DNA from: Sipunculus nudus
Lineage: Eukaryota; Annelida; Sipuncula; Golfingiida; Sipunculidae
Direction of reading: 5' to 3'
Assembly: GCA_026874595.1 (NCBI GenBank)
Contig: CM049310.1
Location: 38,209,558-38,273,557 of the forward strand
DNA length: 64,000 bases
Shown: positions 25,201-36,109 of the stretch, one piece after another
Numbering within the stretch: position 1 is the first letter of the stretch
Layout: every line of letters begins with the position of its first letter
Made by a program: the position numbers and the translations under genes
Notes under the pieces: model-generated
Seen by the model: only the letters and a program-made list of their open reading frames with translations
What the model was told of the DNA's origin: nothing
Database searches by the model: none

Positions 25201-28200
25201 AACTTCACCATTCATTATGCCTTCCTAATTATATTTAGACTTCAGACAGGAGGGTTAAGTGAGAATTGCCAATGTTATCTGGTGCAAAACAGTTCATGCA
25301 GTATTAAGGACTTGGTATTATATCCGTCAAATAACAGAAGTTGCTCACCGGAAGAAAAGAAATTTTGGCAGTATTTAATTTACAGACATCTGTTATGGCT
25401 GGTCTAAGTTACTAGTCTTCTAGTTCTCATAGTTAGTGTCAGTGTGTAGTGTTAAGTGGTGACTACCAAACACCTGTTTTACAATGCATGTTCATGTGAT
25501 CAAATTTTACCCCCAACAATTTCTGTAATATTTCATTGTAGAAATCCAAACCAGATGGTCAGCTTCTTCAGGTACTGATGGAATTTCAGTTAATGAATGG
25601 ATTATAATATATTTACATTTATAGAAGTAGATTTGTTGGTCAATGATGACAGGCATTGAATGCATGTATAAAACAAGAACAGACACATGATATCCAGGAG
25701 GGTGTCTTTTAAGATGAAAGTATGACATTTGTGTTGGTTGACTGAATTTGTTTTTACAATGCAAAAAGTCTGAGTGTTGGTCCTTTGTATTAAGCTTTGG
25801 CTGAATTTTACATTGTTACAGTGCTATATGATTGCCTGTGTTAGTTCTTGTTAGGCTGTGGTATCAGATCAATGACTGCATCTATGTATGTTCCTTGAAT
25901 ACAACATCAAATTATTAATACTTTTAATTATTTCATAATATGATAATATAGTAAAATATAAACACCACTATAAAATGCTACCATTATGTGGTCATTAGTA
26001 TGAATAACCAAGAATTGGGCTCAGCTGTCTGATGATAGATATCTGTGTCAAAGGTCAAGGTCATTTAGTACACAGTGAGGAGCAGGCATCTTGGTAGGTC
26101 CTAGTATTCCTGTTTAATGTCCTCCAGGTGTGGGAGTCTGGACACTTTGGATTTTATGGTCACATCATATGTAGGCTTGTTAAGGGTTTCATGCACATTG
26201 GTCCACTTAAGTTAACCTCTTGAACTGCAGTATTTGAGAGGTTCACCAGGTATTCATAGCATTTTATAATGCTGCAAATAGCTGTATGCGTGAAAGTTCA
26301 CAACCTTTCACAAGTTATGTGTTAATCTCATTATTAAAGGGCATGATCAGGTGTATATACATTATAGTCATTTTGCACATTTTCCTAGGGAACTGTCAGC
26401 ATGATACTGGAAACTCAGGAATATTTTATCAATTTATTTTTGCAAGTGCAAAGATTTGAGTAGGAGGAAAGACTTTTTTCAAGTGAGGTCTTGATCTTAC
26501 TATGACAGGCCTTGAACTGGCCTATTTTCAGATAAAATCACACAGACAGTAGAGATGTTTTGGTAAGAGTTGATGGACGGATTATCCTGAGGTTTTGCTG
26601 GACCATACTTTCTGGATAGCTTTATTTTGTACAGAAAATATTTACTATGAGAAAGGTAAGTGCCACAGAAAGGGGGCCTTGCATGATAAAATGGATGTAT
26701 AGAAATGGTGTTGAGATATTATAAGAATATCTTTAGCATTAATTATAGAAAAAAAGATTTGTAGCTGACGGTAGATTGCATGGTGTCTTATTTTCTGATT
26801 TAAAAATAAGATTTGCATTTCAGTTTTTCATTGAATAAAAAAAAACTTTAGTACAAATGAATATGATAATCAATATAATCATGCTTGCTGTTTGCACCAA
26901 AATAATCCAGATTATTAGATTGTTAGATAAAAATGAAAACCACCAGGATTACACATGTATCCATCTGTTCTTCTAAAAAGGATATGTATTTATTTGCATT
27001 TATACACATGAATTCACTACTAAGGAGGACACTATTGCTCAAATTTATTAGTGTGTTCTCATTAAAAATTTAAAACATATTTTAAGTTGAATATTAACTG
27101 ATTTTCATTTAACATAAAACATCACAGGTTTAAAAGATTGACTCAAGAGATGGCATCACCGCATCCAAAATTTTATACAGTGGTCCCAAATTTTACACAA
27201 TAACTTTAACACCTTGATATAATATATAATAGCCATGATATAAATATTGGTAAAATAATATTGTTTAACAAACATTTAGACTTGAAACTGATCTGGTAAA
27301 GGCACATTGGTGTATTTTTGTGTACTCCATGTCACCATCTGTCTTTATGGTTAGTGAAAAAACACAAAACAGATAAGGTTTCTTCTTCATCAGCCAAATA
27401 ACACACTCTGCTGTTTGATAAAAAGATTCCTGAAAGTCAGAACCCAGTGCGCTTTTGTTTAGTTTGTTTATGCACATGCAGTTCCAAGAGGGTAAATTAT
27501 GTGTAACAGAGACTCCATAACCTTTGATGGGGTTTTCAGTAAGGATGGGCAATCCAGGGTTGGTTTATCAACTGAACATTTATCAGTCCACCTGTTTAAA
27601 TCCAGAAAGCTACAAAGAAACTCTCCCTTTGTTATGACAAACACGTTTGGAAGATGAAAGGTTTACAGGCTGATCCCTGCAAGGAACAATGGTGAAACCT
27701 CAACAGACTTGCTCATTGGCTTCTGTGGTCCAAGGCTAGAGCACAGGACTGAAAACGATCAGCAAAGCAGTGAGATTTTCACGGTTGGTCCCCACCCAAG
27801 GTGAGGGTGCTGCAGGTTTTATGGGAAGGCTGTTCCCCAGGGCCATATTTCATTCACACATGAGTGCACAGTTAAGGGGGTCCCTTGGTTGTATGACCCA
27901 GCAGTGGGGTTTATGCAGCAAGGGCCTGCAGGTGCAGTAGACACTAGGCCTGGGTGACACCTGGATATAAAATATAATGACAAAGCAATCGCTACCATCC
28001 TGTCACATAGTGCCAGACCGAAATTGCATATGTACATACTGAGCTTAAGAAGTAGATAAGTTGGCATCAAAAATGGAGGCGGTTTCCTTCACCAAAAAAA
28101 AAATACAAACTGAAATCAAGATATGGAAAAAGAAAAAATAGCAGCTCAGTTAGTCTTGAAACTGATCAGATTGAACAGCCACTGCTGCTGCCTTCTGCTT

Positions 28201-29428
28201 GGTGTATATGGTACTATAGAGGATAATTTATGAAGGAATACTTAATTCTTTTCAGACAGAATCAAGTTTGCTTTAAAAAAGAAAATACATGGTGTTAAGT
28301 TTGATATTTTTATATGTTTTCTTTCTCTATTTTATTATATAATTGATATTTTTGTATTATCTGTGTACTTGTTTGTGTTTAATTCTATATTTAGAGCTCC
28401 TTTCATATATCATATGTAACATATCAAATTTTACTGGAGGCATTCCTGTTAAATAAAAACAGACATTTATACAGTATATCATGAATTATGTTTATACATT
28501 GATAGTCTTTCACTGAATCAGTTATATTGAATTAAGGTGTGACTGGCAGGTTCTTCCTCCGTATCCTGGGTTTGATGTTATGAATCCTGCATTATCTACC
28601 CATGTAGCATATACGTTAAGATCATATCAGCATGTCCTAGAACAGAAAATAAACATCCTGTGTGTATGTAAGCATCCTCAGTCTTATAACAAAGCAGTAC
28701 CTATTCAGATTGTGTGTATATACTCCCTATTTATACCTGAAGAAATATTGGAATTATTCTAATCTAATGAACGGTTGTGGAATTTAAACACTGTGTATGA
28801 CTGCACTGTGTATTACTAAGGAGGGGATCACCTTGACACCTTCATAAAGGTAATGTAAACAAATTTGATATATAATGTGATACATTTTTGAAAAGTCATA
28901 TGACATACTGTAACATTTGCAGATAATTAATTTAGGAGTGAGAGAAAAATTTTAAGTCACATCATGTAGTTGACAAGTGGTTATAAATTCAATATTTTTG
29001 TGTTTTCCTAATTAATTGTTCCACTGCTCTTGTTTTTTGTGTTTATTTTTTCTTTCCTCTGGATATAATTAATAACCTTGTTAATGAAAGTCAGCTAAGA
29101 AGCCTGAGCATCCTGACCCAACAGTATGTAACATGATTGACTTAAATACACCTGAGCTATAGGGATGGTCCTTTTGTAAAGAAATAGCGACTAGAAACTT
29201 CATGTTTGACTTACAGATCAGTCAAGACAAAGATCTTGTTAACCTGAAAATCTATATCATTATGTTAAGAGCTAGGGGAAATATTTGTCCAATCAGCTGT
29301 TCAAAAAGGCCCAGTTACAAAATCCCATTGATCCATTTAGAATTCTCAGAAATGATTGTCCTGATATTTGGTGTGCTTTACTTATTCTACCTTTTAAAAT
29401 CTGTAACTTGACACTCTGAGACAGTAAC
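22297..29428. other. long non-coding stretch
   Basis: No gene with recognisable homology is present. It contains an interrupted G tract at 23294-23314, T-rich runs near 24110-24140, and a CpG-bearing patch at 24960-25070. A weak tRNA-like box pair lies at 27727-27795, and an isolated 21 bp microexon-like segment at 26635-26655 is listed separately. If the RasGAP gene starts further left, this is intron; otherwise it is 5' flank. Confidence 0.5.
26635..26655 (+). CDS. candidate 21 bp microexon
   Basis: A textbook acceptor (TTTATTTTGTACAG, ending at 26634) and a textbook donor (AAG|GTAAGT at 26656) bracket 21 bp. Read as phase 1 in and phase 1 out it is open (core NIYYEK) and would join in frame to the 40019 exon, which begins with two bases of a split codon. 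Microexons of this size occur in neuronal genes. Nothing but splice-site quality and phase supports it. Confidence 0.2.
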
Positions 29429-29492
29429 ATGATTGAGTCACTGGGGGACAGCAGACGTACTGTCTGTGACGCACTGGACTCACTGGCTGCAT
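29429..29492 (+). CDS. candidate first coding exon of the RasGAP gene
   Basis: An ATG at 29429 opens 21 codons (beginning MIESLGDSRR) that run into a donor, GTAAGC, at 29493, ending in phase 1. The 40019 exon needs exactly a phase 1 partner. The segment is richer in CpG than its surroundings. The start context (AACATGA) is moderate, with A at -3. A phase match arises by chance in one case of three and I see no homology, so this is a weak proposal. An RNA-seq junction from 29492 to 40019 would settle it. Confidence 0.25.
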
Positions 29493-30662
29493 GTAAGCCA
29501 TATGCTTCATTCAGAAGCTGTTAAAATTTATTTGACAGCACAGTAACAGTCCCTGGTCTCCATCAATGCAGTTTCACATTAAGTGCATATGTGGGTGTCA
29601 GTGATTCACCCCAGTGTGATAACCTTGAGGGGTGAATTGACCTCACTTGTCATTCATGTCACCCTCATCCTTTCTGGCTGTCTGTATGATGCCTATTAAA
29701 GCTGAGGTCAGGAGTTCAATTCCTGTTGTATGTAACTTACTGTAGTACAGGGTTTAATGATATATTAGGTATCATTAAGATTAATATTATAAATACTGAT
29801 GGAACTGGTTGGTAAATTATGGTGGTTTTGAAGTAACATTAAAAACGTTTAAAATAATTGGATGGTGGCCAATAAGGAACATTTAATATAAAGAATGTTG
29901 AAAGGTTCAAATTATAAAAGTTAAAATATTGATCAAAATACTGTGCAACCTGTAATTTATTATCAAAAAGGGTATTAGGGAACACATGTCAGGTACTTGT
30001 TAACAATATTTAAGATGCATTTACTTAGTTCTTGTACATTTATAGGATCACCAAATGACAGCTCTTCATTTGGTGACAGTACTACAATATACAGTTAATT
30101 TTCATGTGTACTACAGTCTTGCCATTCAAAATTTGTAGGTTTCCATTTGTCACTTGTCTCCTCTTTGACAGGGAAACATTTCATTGAATGGTGATATGTC
30201 TTTTCTTCTGTGGCAGCCTAGAAATTTTTTTTTTAATTTCAGTAAATGTAAAATAATCCAAATATATAGACATAAATGTATACTTTATACTTTGACCAAA
30301 CCACTGCCCGTGAGAATAGCAGATAATAAGCAGATTATTTGTTCTTACATTAACCCCCTGTGTATTGTTTATAAAGCATCCCTGGTGTTGTAGATTCTCA
30401 CTTAAGCAAACCCAGTGACTTTTGATGGATTACTGGGGTATACCCTTGTTAAGATAAGCGCCCCACCACCCTCCCCCATCCCATCTTACCATGGGCCACC
30501 TGTTGTTTTTGTGGGTGATACTTACTCATTGACCATGGGAAAGTCAGAAGACATGGCTGTGTGTCTTTATTTCTGTGGCATTTTGGGAAAATTTCAGCAG
30601 AAATGTTCAGGTATATTCTTTTTTTTTCCCATAGTCATGAAAAGATCTGTCATATATATAAG
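29493..30662. other. non-coding stretch left of the retrotransposon
   Basis: No gene is seen. A box B-like GAGTTCAATTCC at 29713 lacks a paired box A. The last bases before the LTR are ATATATAAG. Confidence 0.6.
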
Positions 30663-31241
30663 TGTAGCACGGGCTGTATGCTATACACAAAGAAGACAGG
30701 CTGGCTGTTGATCACATTTAATGTTGACTTGTCAGATACAGATAGCTGGACCCTCTCTCTCCGCAGCCCAGCAGGACAGGTCATTAAATAAGTGCTGTGC
30801 GGACCTGAACGAAGCACCCCCTGCTGAGGGCCACATGGCTAGCCTAATAACATAAAGCTGTGTTTCTAAAAACAACTAATTATATATATCATCTGAACTA
30901 CTTGATGAAAACTCATAAAACTTACAATACTTAATGTAATCTGGTTTATGTTTATGTGTCTCAAATTTAAAAGCTGAACATTCAAGGACTAATGAGATAT
31001 TACAAATAATCCAAATATTTTTCCTGGAAAAAGCATAATCATTTAAAATACTGAGAAATAATAAAATCTAGATATGAAAAGACAGTAGATACTTTAAATA
31101 TATATAGGATAGGTTGTATGTGTAAAATTTGGTGTGTATATGACATTCCCTTCCCTGTGATCTAAGCTTTTGAATTCATCCCAGAAACACAGGGCCCAGA
31201 ACAAAGAACTATAGACTAACAGTTAAGTTGAGCCTGCTACA
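30663..31241 (-). repeat. 3' LTR of the retrotransposon
   Basis: 579 bp, bounded by the 7 bp inverted ends TGTAGCA / TGCTACA. No difference from the right-hand LTR was found on line-by-line reading. On the minus strand it has a TATA-like CTATATATATTT (31096-31107). An ATTAAA (30717-30722), a usable polyadenylation signal, lies about 55 bp from the outer edge. In this copy it would supply the 3' end of the element transcript. Confidence 0.95.
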
Positions 31242-31246
31242 ATTTC

Positions 31247-31262
31247 CTACGGCCCCTCCAAA
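31247..31262 (-). promoter_or_regulatory. polypurine tract
   Basis: Just inside the 3' LTR, the minus strand reads GGAGGGGCCGTAGG, then AAATT and the LTR start. This is the usual place for the purine-rich plus-strand primer. It is interrupted by CC and T, so it is less pure than most. Confidence 0.6.
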
Positions 31263-31666
31263 TTTGGACCCCAAATTAAATTAAAGTAATAAATATACGG
31301 TAGCTAACAAGAGATTACTTAAGTATCTAGCAGAACATTTATGATAACATAATAGAATAATAAAAAAAAAAAGATATAAGATGCAAGGATTGCTAACCCA
31401 CATATTAAATCAGTCTTAACATTAAACATCTTACCATGCAGCAGAAACCTTAATCATCCAGAGTAGTCCATTGACACATGTATACACATTAATCCATTTG
31501 TAAGCACTCAATAAGTCCCAGCAAAGAGTATAATCAAAAATCTGTTAAGCAAATAGATAGAATATTCACTGACAGTGGTTCATTGACTTTGGTTGTTTCA
31601 TTAAGACCATATTACTAAGCAATCAGTAGTACACATATATATTGAAAATTTATAGAATGTTCACGG

Positions 31667-34600
31667 TCACTGCCGTCTGTTTTTACACCTTTTTCTGGCT
31701 TTGCCTGCTTGAGTCCTGTGGATCTGGTATTCCCTCACCATGAACTGGGGTAGGTTCTCTGCTGGCTCCCATGTGGTCTGGCTCTGGTCTGCCCACTTGA
31801 CCTTAAACAGCAGACGACCTTTGTACCTGCTTGATGAAAGCAGTTTTTCAACCTCAGCCCACTCCACAGTATCACTATCATCATTATCACTTTGGGTATG
31901 TCCCTCTGTGTCACCATTATCACTTTGTTTATGTTCCTGTGCATTATCACCTTGGTTATGTTCCACGGTATCACCATTATCACTTTGTTTATGTTCCGGT
32001 GCATTATCATTTTGTTTAGTTTTCACTGTATCACCATTATCACTTTTGTTATGTTCTATGGTATCACCATTATCACCTTTGTTATGTTCCAGTGCATTAT
32101 CATTTTGTTTAGGTTTCACTGTATCCCCATTATCACTTTTGTTATGTTCTACAGTATCACCATTATCATTGTCACACTGCTCACTATGGGTTGACACCTC
32201 TTCAGGGCTTGAATTTTGTTCACTATGATCACTTTGGTTCTGGTCCGTGTCTGACTGCGCACTATGGTTATCTGGTTTGCGAACAGCAGGCTCTGGCTGC
32301 AAGTGACTCCGACGCCCTTCAGGATCATTGTATGGTTTTAAACGATTTGCATGCACTAATGATTTCAGAGCCTGATGGCTTTCACAGCTGTGTATTTTGT
32401 AGGTATGGTTGGGTCCAAGGTCACTGATGTAATATGGACCTTGCCAGTACTTGTGAAGCTTGCTGGATTTACCTTTTGGGATGGCAGGGTTAAACATCCA
32501 GACTCGATCTCCTAATTTAAATGCTGGTTCCTGTGCACTTCTATTGTAGTACTTCTCATAGTGAGACTGTGCTTTCAGTATGTTTTCCTGAGCTGTTTGG
32601 TGAATTATGTCCAGTTTCTCCTGTAATTTGGTGACATAATCACTGAATGCATTTGGCAAACTTTCTGGTATATCCAACATAGTGTCCACTGGTGCGCGCA
32701 TTTCTCTGCCAAATAATATTTCAAAAGGTGAAAACTGTGTTGAGTTTACAGCAGGTGTCTTTCTGTAAGCCATGAGAATGCCAGGTAGAATATCAGACCA
32801 GTTCCGTTGTTCTTTGTCAACATAGGCTTTCAGTGCCTGTGCAAGGGTACGGTTGAATCGCTCACATGTGCTGTTTGTCTGTGGGTGATATGCACTTGTA
32901 AAGTGATGTTTGATCTCCAATCGCTTACATAATTCATTTATCAGTCCCGACATAAAATTCCTGCCTCTGTCTGACACTAGGGTGGTGGGGGCTCCATAGC
33001 GGGCTATGATGTTGGTAAACAAAACATCTGCTATTTCTGCTGCAGTTTGACCTTTTAGTGGGAATGCTTCTGGCCATCTTGAGAAGCTGTCCACTATTAA
33101 GAGAATATAACGGTTACCTTGGTGATCTGGGTTCACAGGCCCCAAAATGTCCATATGCCAGCGCTGGAACAGTTTTGCAATAGGAAGTGGGTGGAGTGGT
33201 GCTGGATATTTGTGCGTTGGCTGTTTCACAGCCTGGCAGACTTCACAGGTCTTGACATAGTTTTGTGTATCGGCATACATTCCAGGCCAGTAATATTTTG
33301 AGGTCAGGGAAGCATAGGTACGCTCAAATCCCTGGTGAGCCCCACCTGCCAGACTGTCATGGTGTCCTTCCAATAATTCCTTCCTGAGGACTTGTGGGAT
33401 GGCTAACTGCTGCTTAATCCTAATGTCTTTTGGGAGTTTCTTAGCTCGGCGATCCCACAGATGATAAAGAATCCCGTCTATAACTGTGTATTGCTGGCTT
33501 TCGGCGACCACTCGGTTTGCTTTTTGTTGGTTATCAGGTAACTGCATGTTCACCAGGTATTGCCAGATGGGACCTAGATCAGGACAATCACGTTGTTGCA
33601 TAACTAGAGCATCATGCCTTTCTTTGACAAACTCGTTTTTTTCTAGGTCAGCTGATACCTGCTCCACCACACTAAATACTGTTTGTGCTTGACTATGATT
33701 ATGGCTGTCATCTTCAAAACACAGGTTTACTTCCACTATTTCACATCCTGGTCTTTCCTCATGCTCTATGACTATGTCAGTTTGACACACTTGCATCTCT
33801 CCAGGACTGTTGTCTATCTCTTCTTGCATGTCTCTTCGTCTCGAGAGAGCATCCGCGTTCTGGTGTTTACGTCCAGGTTTATGTTCTATATCAAACTGGT
33901 AACCTTGCAGCTGCAGAGACCATCTCAGTAATCGTCCTGTGGATTGCTTTATTTCCTTCAACCATTTTAATGCCACATGATCCGTGAGCACAGTGAAATG
34001 CTGGTTTGCCAAGTAGGGATGGAATGCTTTGACACCTTCAATGATAGCTAGTCCTTCTCTTTCAGTTATTGACCATTGTTTTTCAGCTGGGTGCAATGAC
34101 CGACCTCCATATGCTATGGGGTGCTCCAAACCACTATCATCTTTTTGCCCCAGGATATATCCGATTGCTTCACCTGAAGCGTCAGTTGACAGGAGAAAGG
34201 GCTTACTTAGATTGGGATACGCTAGGACAGGTCTAGACGTTAAAGCCTGTTTTAGTTGTTGAAAGGCTAGCTCACAGGTATCAGTCCATTTGAACTTGGT
34301 ATTTTTCTGCAGCAGTTTGTTGAGGGGGGCAGCGATTTCAGCGAAACCTTTAACAAAACGTCGATAGTAATTGCACATACCGAGAAAGCTGCGAACATCA
34401 TGCTTGTTTGTTGGAACTGGAAAGGTTTGCACCAGGTTTGTCTTGTCAGTGTCCACTGTTATGCCTTGAGGGGTAATCACATGTCCCAGGTACTTGATGG
34501 TTTTTCTTGCAAAGTGACACTTGCTTGGGTTCATCCTCAGTCCAGCTCCTCTGAGACGACTAAACACTCCATTTAGGTGTTGCAGGTGCTCTTCAAATGT

Positions 34601-36103
34601 TTTACTAAACACTAAAATGTCATCTATGTAGACCAAGGCATGTTTCCAATTTAGTCCCTGTAACACTTTGTTTAATACCATTTGGAATGACATCGGGGCG
34701 TTCATTAAGCCAAACGCGAGTTTCTTGAATTGAAAAAGTCCATGGTGTGTTATGAAGGCACTTTTGTGTTTAGTTTCAGGGTCCAAGGGGATTTGCCAAA
34801 ATCCTGAGGCTAAATCTAATGAGGTAAAGCACTTTGCAGAAGACTCACCCACAGTATCCAACAGATCATCCAGCCTAGGCAGCGGAAATATTTGCGGCTT
34901 GGTGACTTTATTTAGTCGACGATAGTCCACAGCAAAGCGAAAACCGGTCCCCTTTTTGACTAGCACAACAGGGCTGTACCAGTCAGACATTGATGGTTCT
35001 ATGATGTCGTTTTGAAGCATCTCCTCCACTTGTCGCTCTATTTCAGCTTTTTGTGCAGTGGTTGTTCTGTAAAATCGCTGGCGTTGTGGTAAGGCATCTC
35101 CTGTTTCAATACGATGATGGTAAAGATCAGTACATCCCAGTTCTGATAAATTTGTTGCAAACAAATCTCTGTTTTTGCCAAGGAATGCCTTGAATTTAGT
35201 TCTTTCTTGCTCTGACAAGTCTGTGTCTGACAGCGTAAACCCCAAACTTTCAGCAGCCTGTATCCACTGACTCTCTTCAGTGTCCTCGCATGACCTGTTG
35301 ACTGGGGACAAGTTGACCTTGCCATCTGCTAGTTCTTGACCTGGCATAGCCCCCATATTGCAACACACCGGCTTAGGAGTAATTACATTATCAGCAGGAA
35401 TAGGTTGTGCTACTGCTACTGTCTGCCCTGGTCTAATGTGTACATCTTCATTTGTAGGGTTGAGTAATTTATAAACTGTTTTTCCTCTCCTAATTTTGGC
35501 TAAGCATCTGGCTCCCATCAGGTTAAGTTTTTCGGGTAAGTGTGACAGGGGCTGCAGTAGTACCTCTTGTCCTGGCCGCCCTCTTACCTTCACTGGTAGA
35601 TCACATTCTGAGTTTGCAGGTATAGTGACTAAAGATACAGTTCTTACCATGGAGCCTGGTAAAACGGGGTCCTCTAAAACATGTTCAGATAGTCCATCCT
35701 GCAGAGAGAGATGACCAGTGGCCAGGTCAATTTTAGCCTTGTTTGCCTCAAGAAAGTCCATGCCTAGTATCATTTGGCAGTGTAGCTTCTCAAATACATG
35801 GAACTGTTGAGATATTTGAAGTCCACCGATTGACATAGTAAGATTTACTGAGCCTAAAGCTGATTGCATAACGCCACTTACACCAATAATAGCAGGTATC
35901 CTTGCTGCACTGAGCTGTCCATAAAGTTTTAGGTTTCTTAATAGTCCAATTGAAATGCATGAGACTGAGGCACCAGTGTCCACCAGGCCATTAACAGTAC
36001 GGCCCCTTACTTTCAGTACAAGTGTATTACGGCACAGTGGTGCTACAAGTCCTGTGCATGCCCCATCAACATATGGCTTGTGTGTTCTGTGATGCTGTAA
36101 TTG
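31667..36103 (-). CDS. pol: pol polyprotein: protease, RT, RNase H, integrase, chromodomain
   Basis: The frame is open from the codon after the gag TGA (36103) to 31667, about 1478 codons. There is no ATG near its start; the first in-frame GTG is only the valine before the protease motif, so it is probably made by extension from gag. Residue numbers count from that GTG at 35983. Protease DTGAS is at 2-6. RT spans about 320-500 with SLDLASG near 390 and YIDD near 452. RNase H starts at STDAS near 600. Integrase has an HHCC finger near 874-916 and catalytic D945, D1005 and E1041 (D-35-E spacing), then a GPY module near 1185. A repetitive hydrophilic linker follows (about 1270-1368), then a chromodomain (about 1374-1425) with FKVKWADQ and TWEPAENL. 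No stop or frameshift interrupts it. The enzymes copy the RNA and integrate the DNA; the chromodomain probably steers integration to histone-marked chromatin. Confidence 0.93.
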   Translation of the reverse strand, partial: QLQHHRTHKPYVDGACTGLVAPLCRNTLVLKVRGRTVNGLVDTGASVSCISIGLLRNLKLYGQLSAARIPAIIGVSGVMQSALGSVNLTMSIGGLQISQQFHVFEKLHCQMILGMDFLEANKAKIDLATGHLSLQDGLSEHVLEDPVLPGSMVRTVSLVTIPANSECDLPVKVRGRPGQEVLLQPLSHLPEKLNLMGARCLAKIRRGKTVYKLLNPTNEDVHIRPGQTVAVAQPIPADNVITPKPVCCNMGAMPGQELADGKVNLSPVNRSCEDTEESQWIQAAESLGFTLSDTDLSEQERTKFKAFLGKNRDLFATNLSELGCTDLYHHRIETGDALPQRQRFYRTTTAQKAEIERQVEEMLQNDIIEPSMSDWYSPVVLVKKGTGFRFAVDYRRLNKVTKPQIFPLPRLDDLLDTVGESSAKCFTSLDLASGFWQIPLDPETKHKSAFITHHGLFQFKKLAFGLMNAPMSFQMVLNKVLQGLNWKHALVYIDDILVFSKTFEEHLQHLNGVFSRLRGAGLRMNPSKCHFARKTIKYLGHVITPQGITVDTDKTNLVQTFPVPTNKHDVRSFLGMCNYYRRFVKGFAEIAAPLNKLLQKNTKFKWTDTCELAFQQLKQALTSRPVLAYPNLSKPFLLSTDASGEAIGYILGQKDDSGLEHPIAYGGRSLHPAEKQWSITEREGLAIIEGVKAFHPYLANQHFTVLTDHVALKWLKEIKQSTGRLLRWSLQLQGYQFDIEHKPGRKHQNADALSRRRDMQEEIDNSPGEMQVCQTDIVIEHEERPGCEIVEVNLCFEDDSHNHSQAQTVFSVVEQVSADLEKNEFVKERHDALVMQQRDCPDLGPIWQYLVNMQLPDNQQKANRVVAESQQYTVIDGILYHLWDRRAKKLPKDIRIKQQLAIPQVLRKELLEGHHDSLAGGAHQGFERTYASLTSKYYWPGMYADTQNYVKTCEVCQAVKQPTHKYPAPLHPLPIAKLFQRWHMDILGPVNPDHQGNRYILLIVDSFSRWPEAFPLKGQTAAEIADVLFTNIIARYGAPTTLVSDRGRNFMSGLINELCKRLEIKHHFTSAYHPQTNSTCERFNRTLAQALKAYVDKEQRNWSDILPGILMAYRKTPAVNSTQFSPFEILFGREMRAPVDTMLDIPESLPNAFSDYVTKLQEKLDIIHQTAQENILKAQSHYEKYYNRSAQEPAFKLGDRVWMFNPAIPKGKSSKLHKYWQGPYYISDLGPNHTYKIHSCESHQALKSLVHANRLKPYNDPEGRRSHLQPEPAVRKPDNHSAQSDTDQNQSDHSEQNSSPEEVSTHSEQCDNDNGDTVEHNKSDNGDTVKPKQNDNALEHNKGDNGDTIEHNKSDNGDTVKTKQNDNAPEHKQSDNGDTVEHNQGDNAQEHKQSDNGDTEGHTQSDNDDSDTVEWAEVEKLLSSSRYKGRLLFKVKWADQSQTTWEPAENLPQFMVREYQIHRTQAGKARKRCKNRRQ
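31870..32175 (-). repeat. 33 bp coding repeats in the pol linker
   Basis: Between the GPY module and the chromodomain the protein is built of 11-residue units like EHNKSDNGDTV, with interspersed KQNDNA variants (33 bp DNA units, about nine). They are strongly hydrophilic and presumably disordered. The DNA units differ by small numbers of changes, so expansion is fairly recent. Linkers here exist in other chromoviruses, but I do not recall such a repeat array. Confidence 0.85.
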
Positions 36104-36109
36104 TCATTG
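36098..36109 (-). promoter_or_regulatory. candidate stop-codon readthrough site between gag and pol
   Basis: On the minus strand the gag end reads CAA-TGA-CAA-TTA. Gag and pol share a frame (36991 and 35983 differ by 1008), and the pol frame is open straight after the TGA. The context matches the tobamovirus readthrough consensus stop-CAR-YYA, with CAA also before the stop. A 6 bp stem (GCACAG/CTGTGC, 36032-36057) lies about 46 bases downstream. Readthrough would yield a minor Gag-Pol product, as in gammaretroviruses. The alternative is a recent CGA-to-TGA nonsense change in a single-frame element. Confidence 0.6.

Noticed and set aside
27727-27795. tRNA-like boxes (GGCTAGAGCACAGGACT ... GGTTGGTCCCC)
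   Set aside because: Too degenerate, with no acceptor or anticodon stem pairing and no SINE body recognised.
29700-29730. Box B-like GAGTTCAATTCC
   Set aside because: No box A at the correct distance and no tRNA fold.
31740-32228. 162-codon plus-strand frame and its neighbours
   Set aside because: They are antisense shadows of the repetitive linker and chromodomain part of pol, which has clear domains on the other strand.
35983-35985. GTG at 35983 as a start of pol
   Set aside because: It is the valine before the protease DTGAS motif. The frame continues upstream to the gag TGA, so a start here would truncate the protease.
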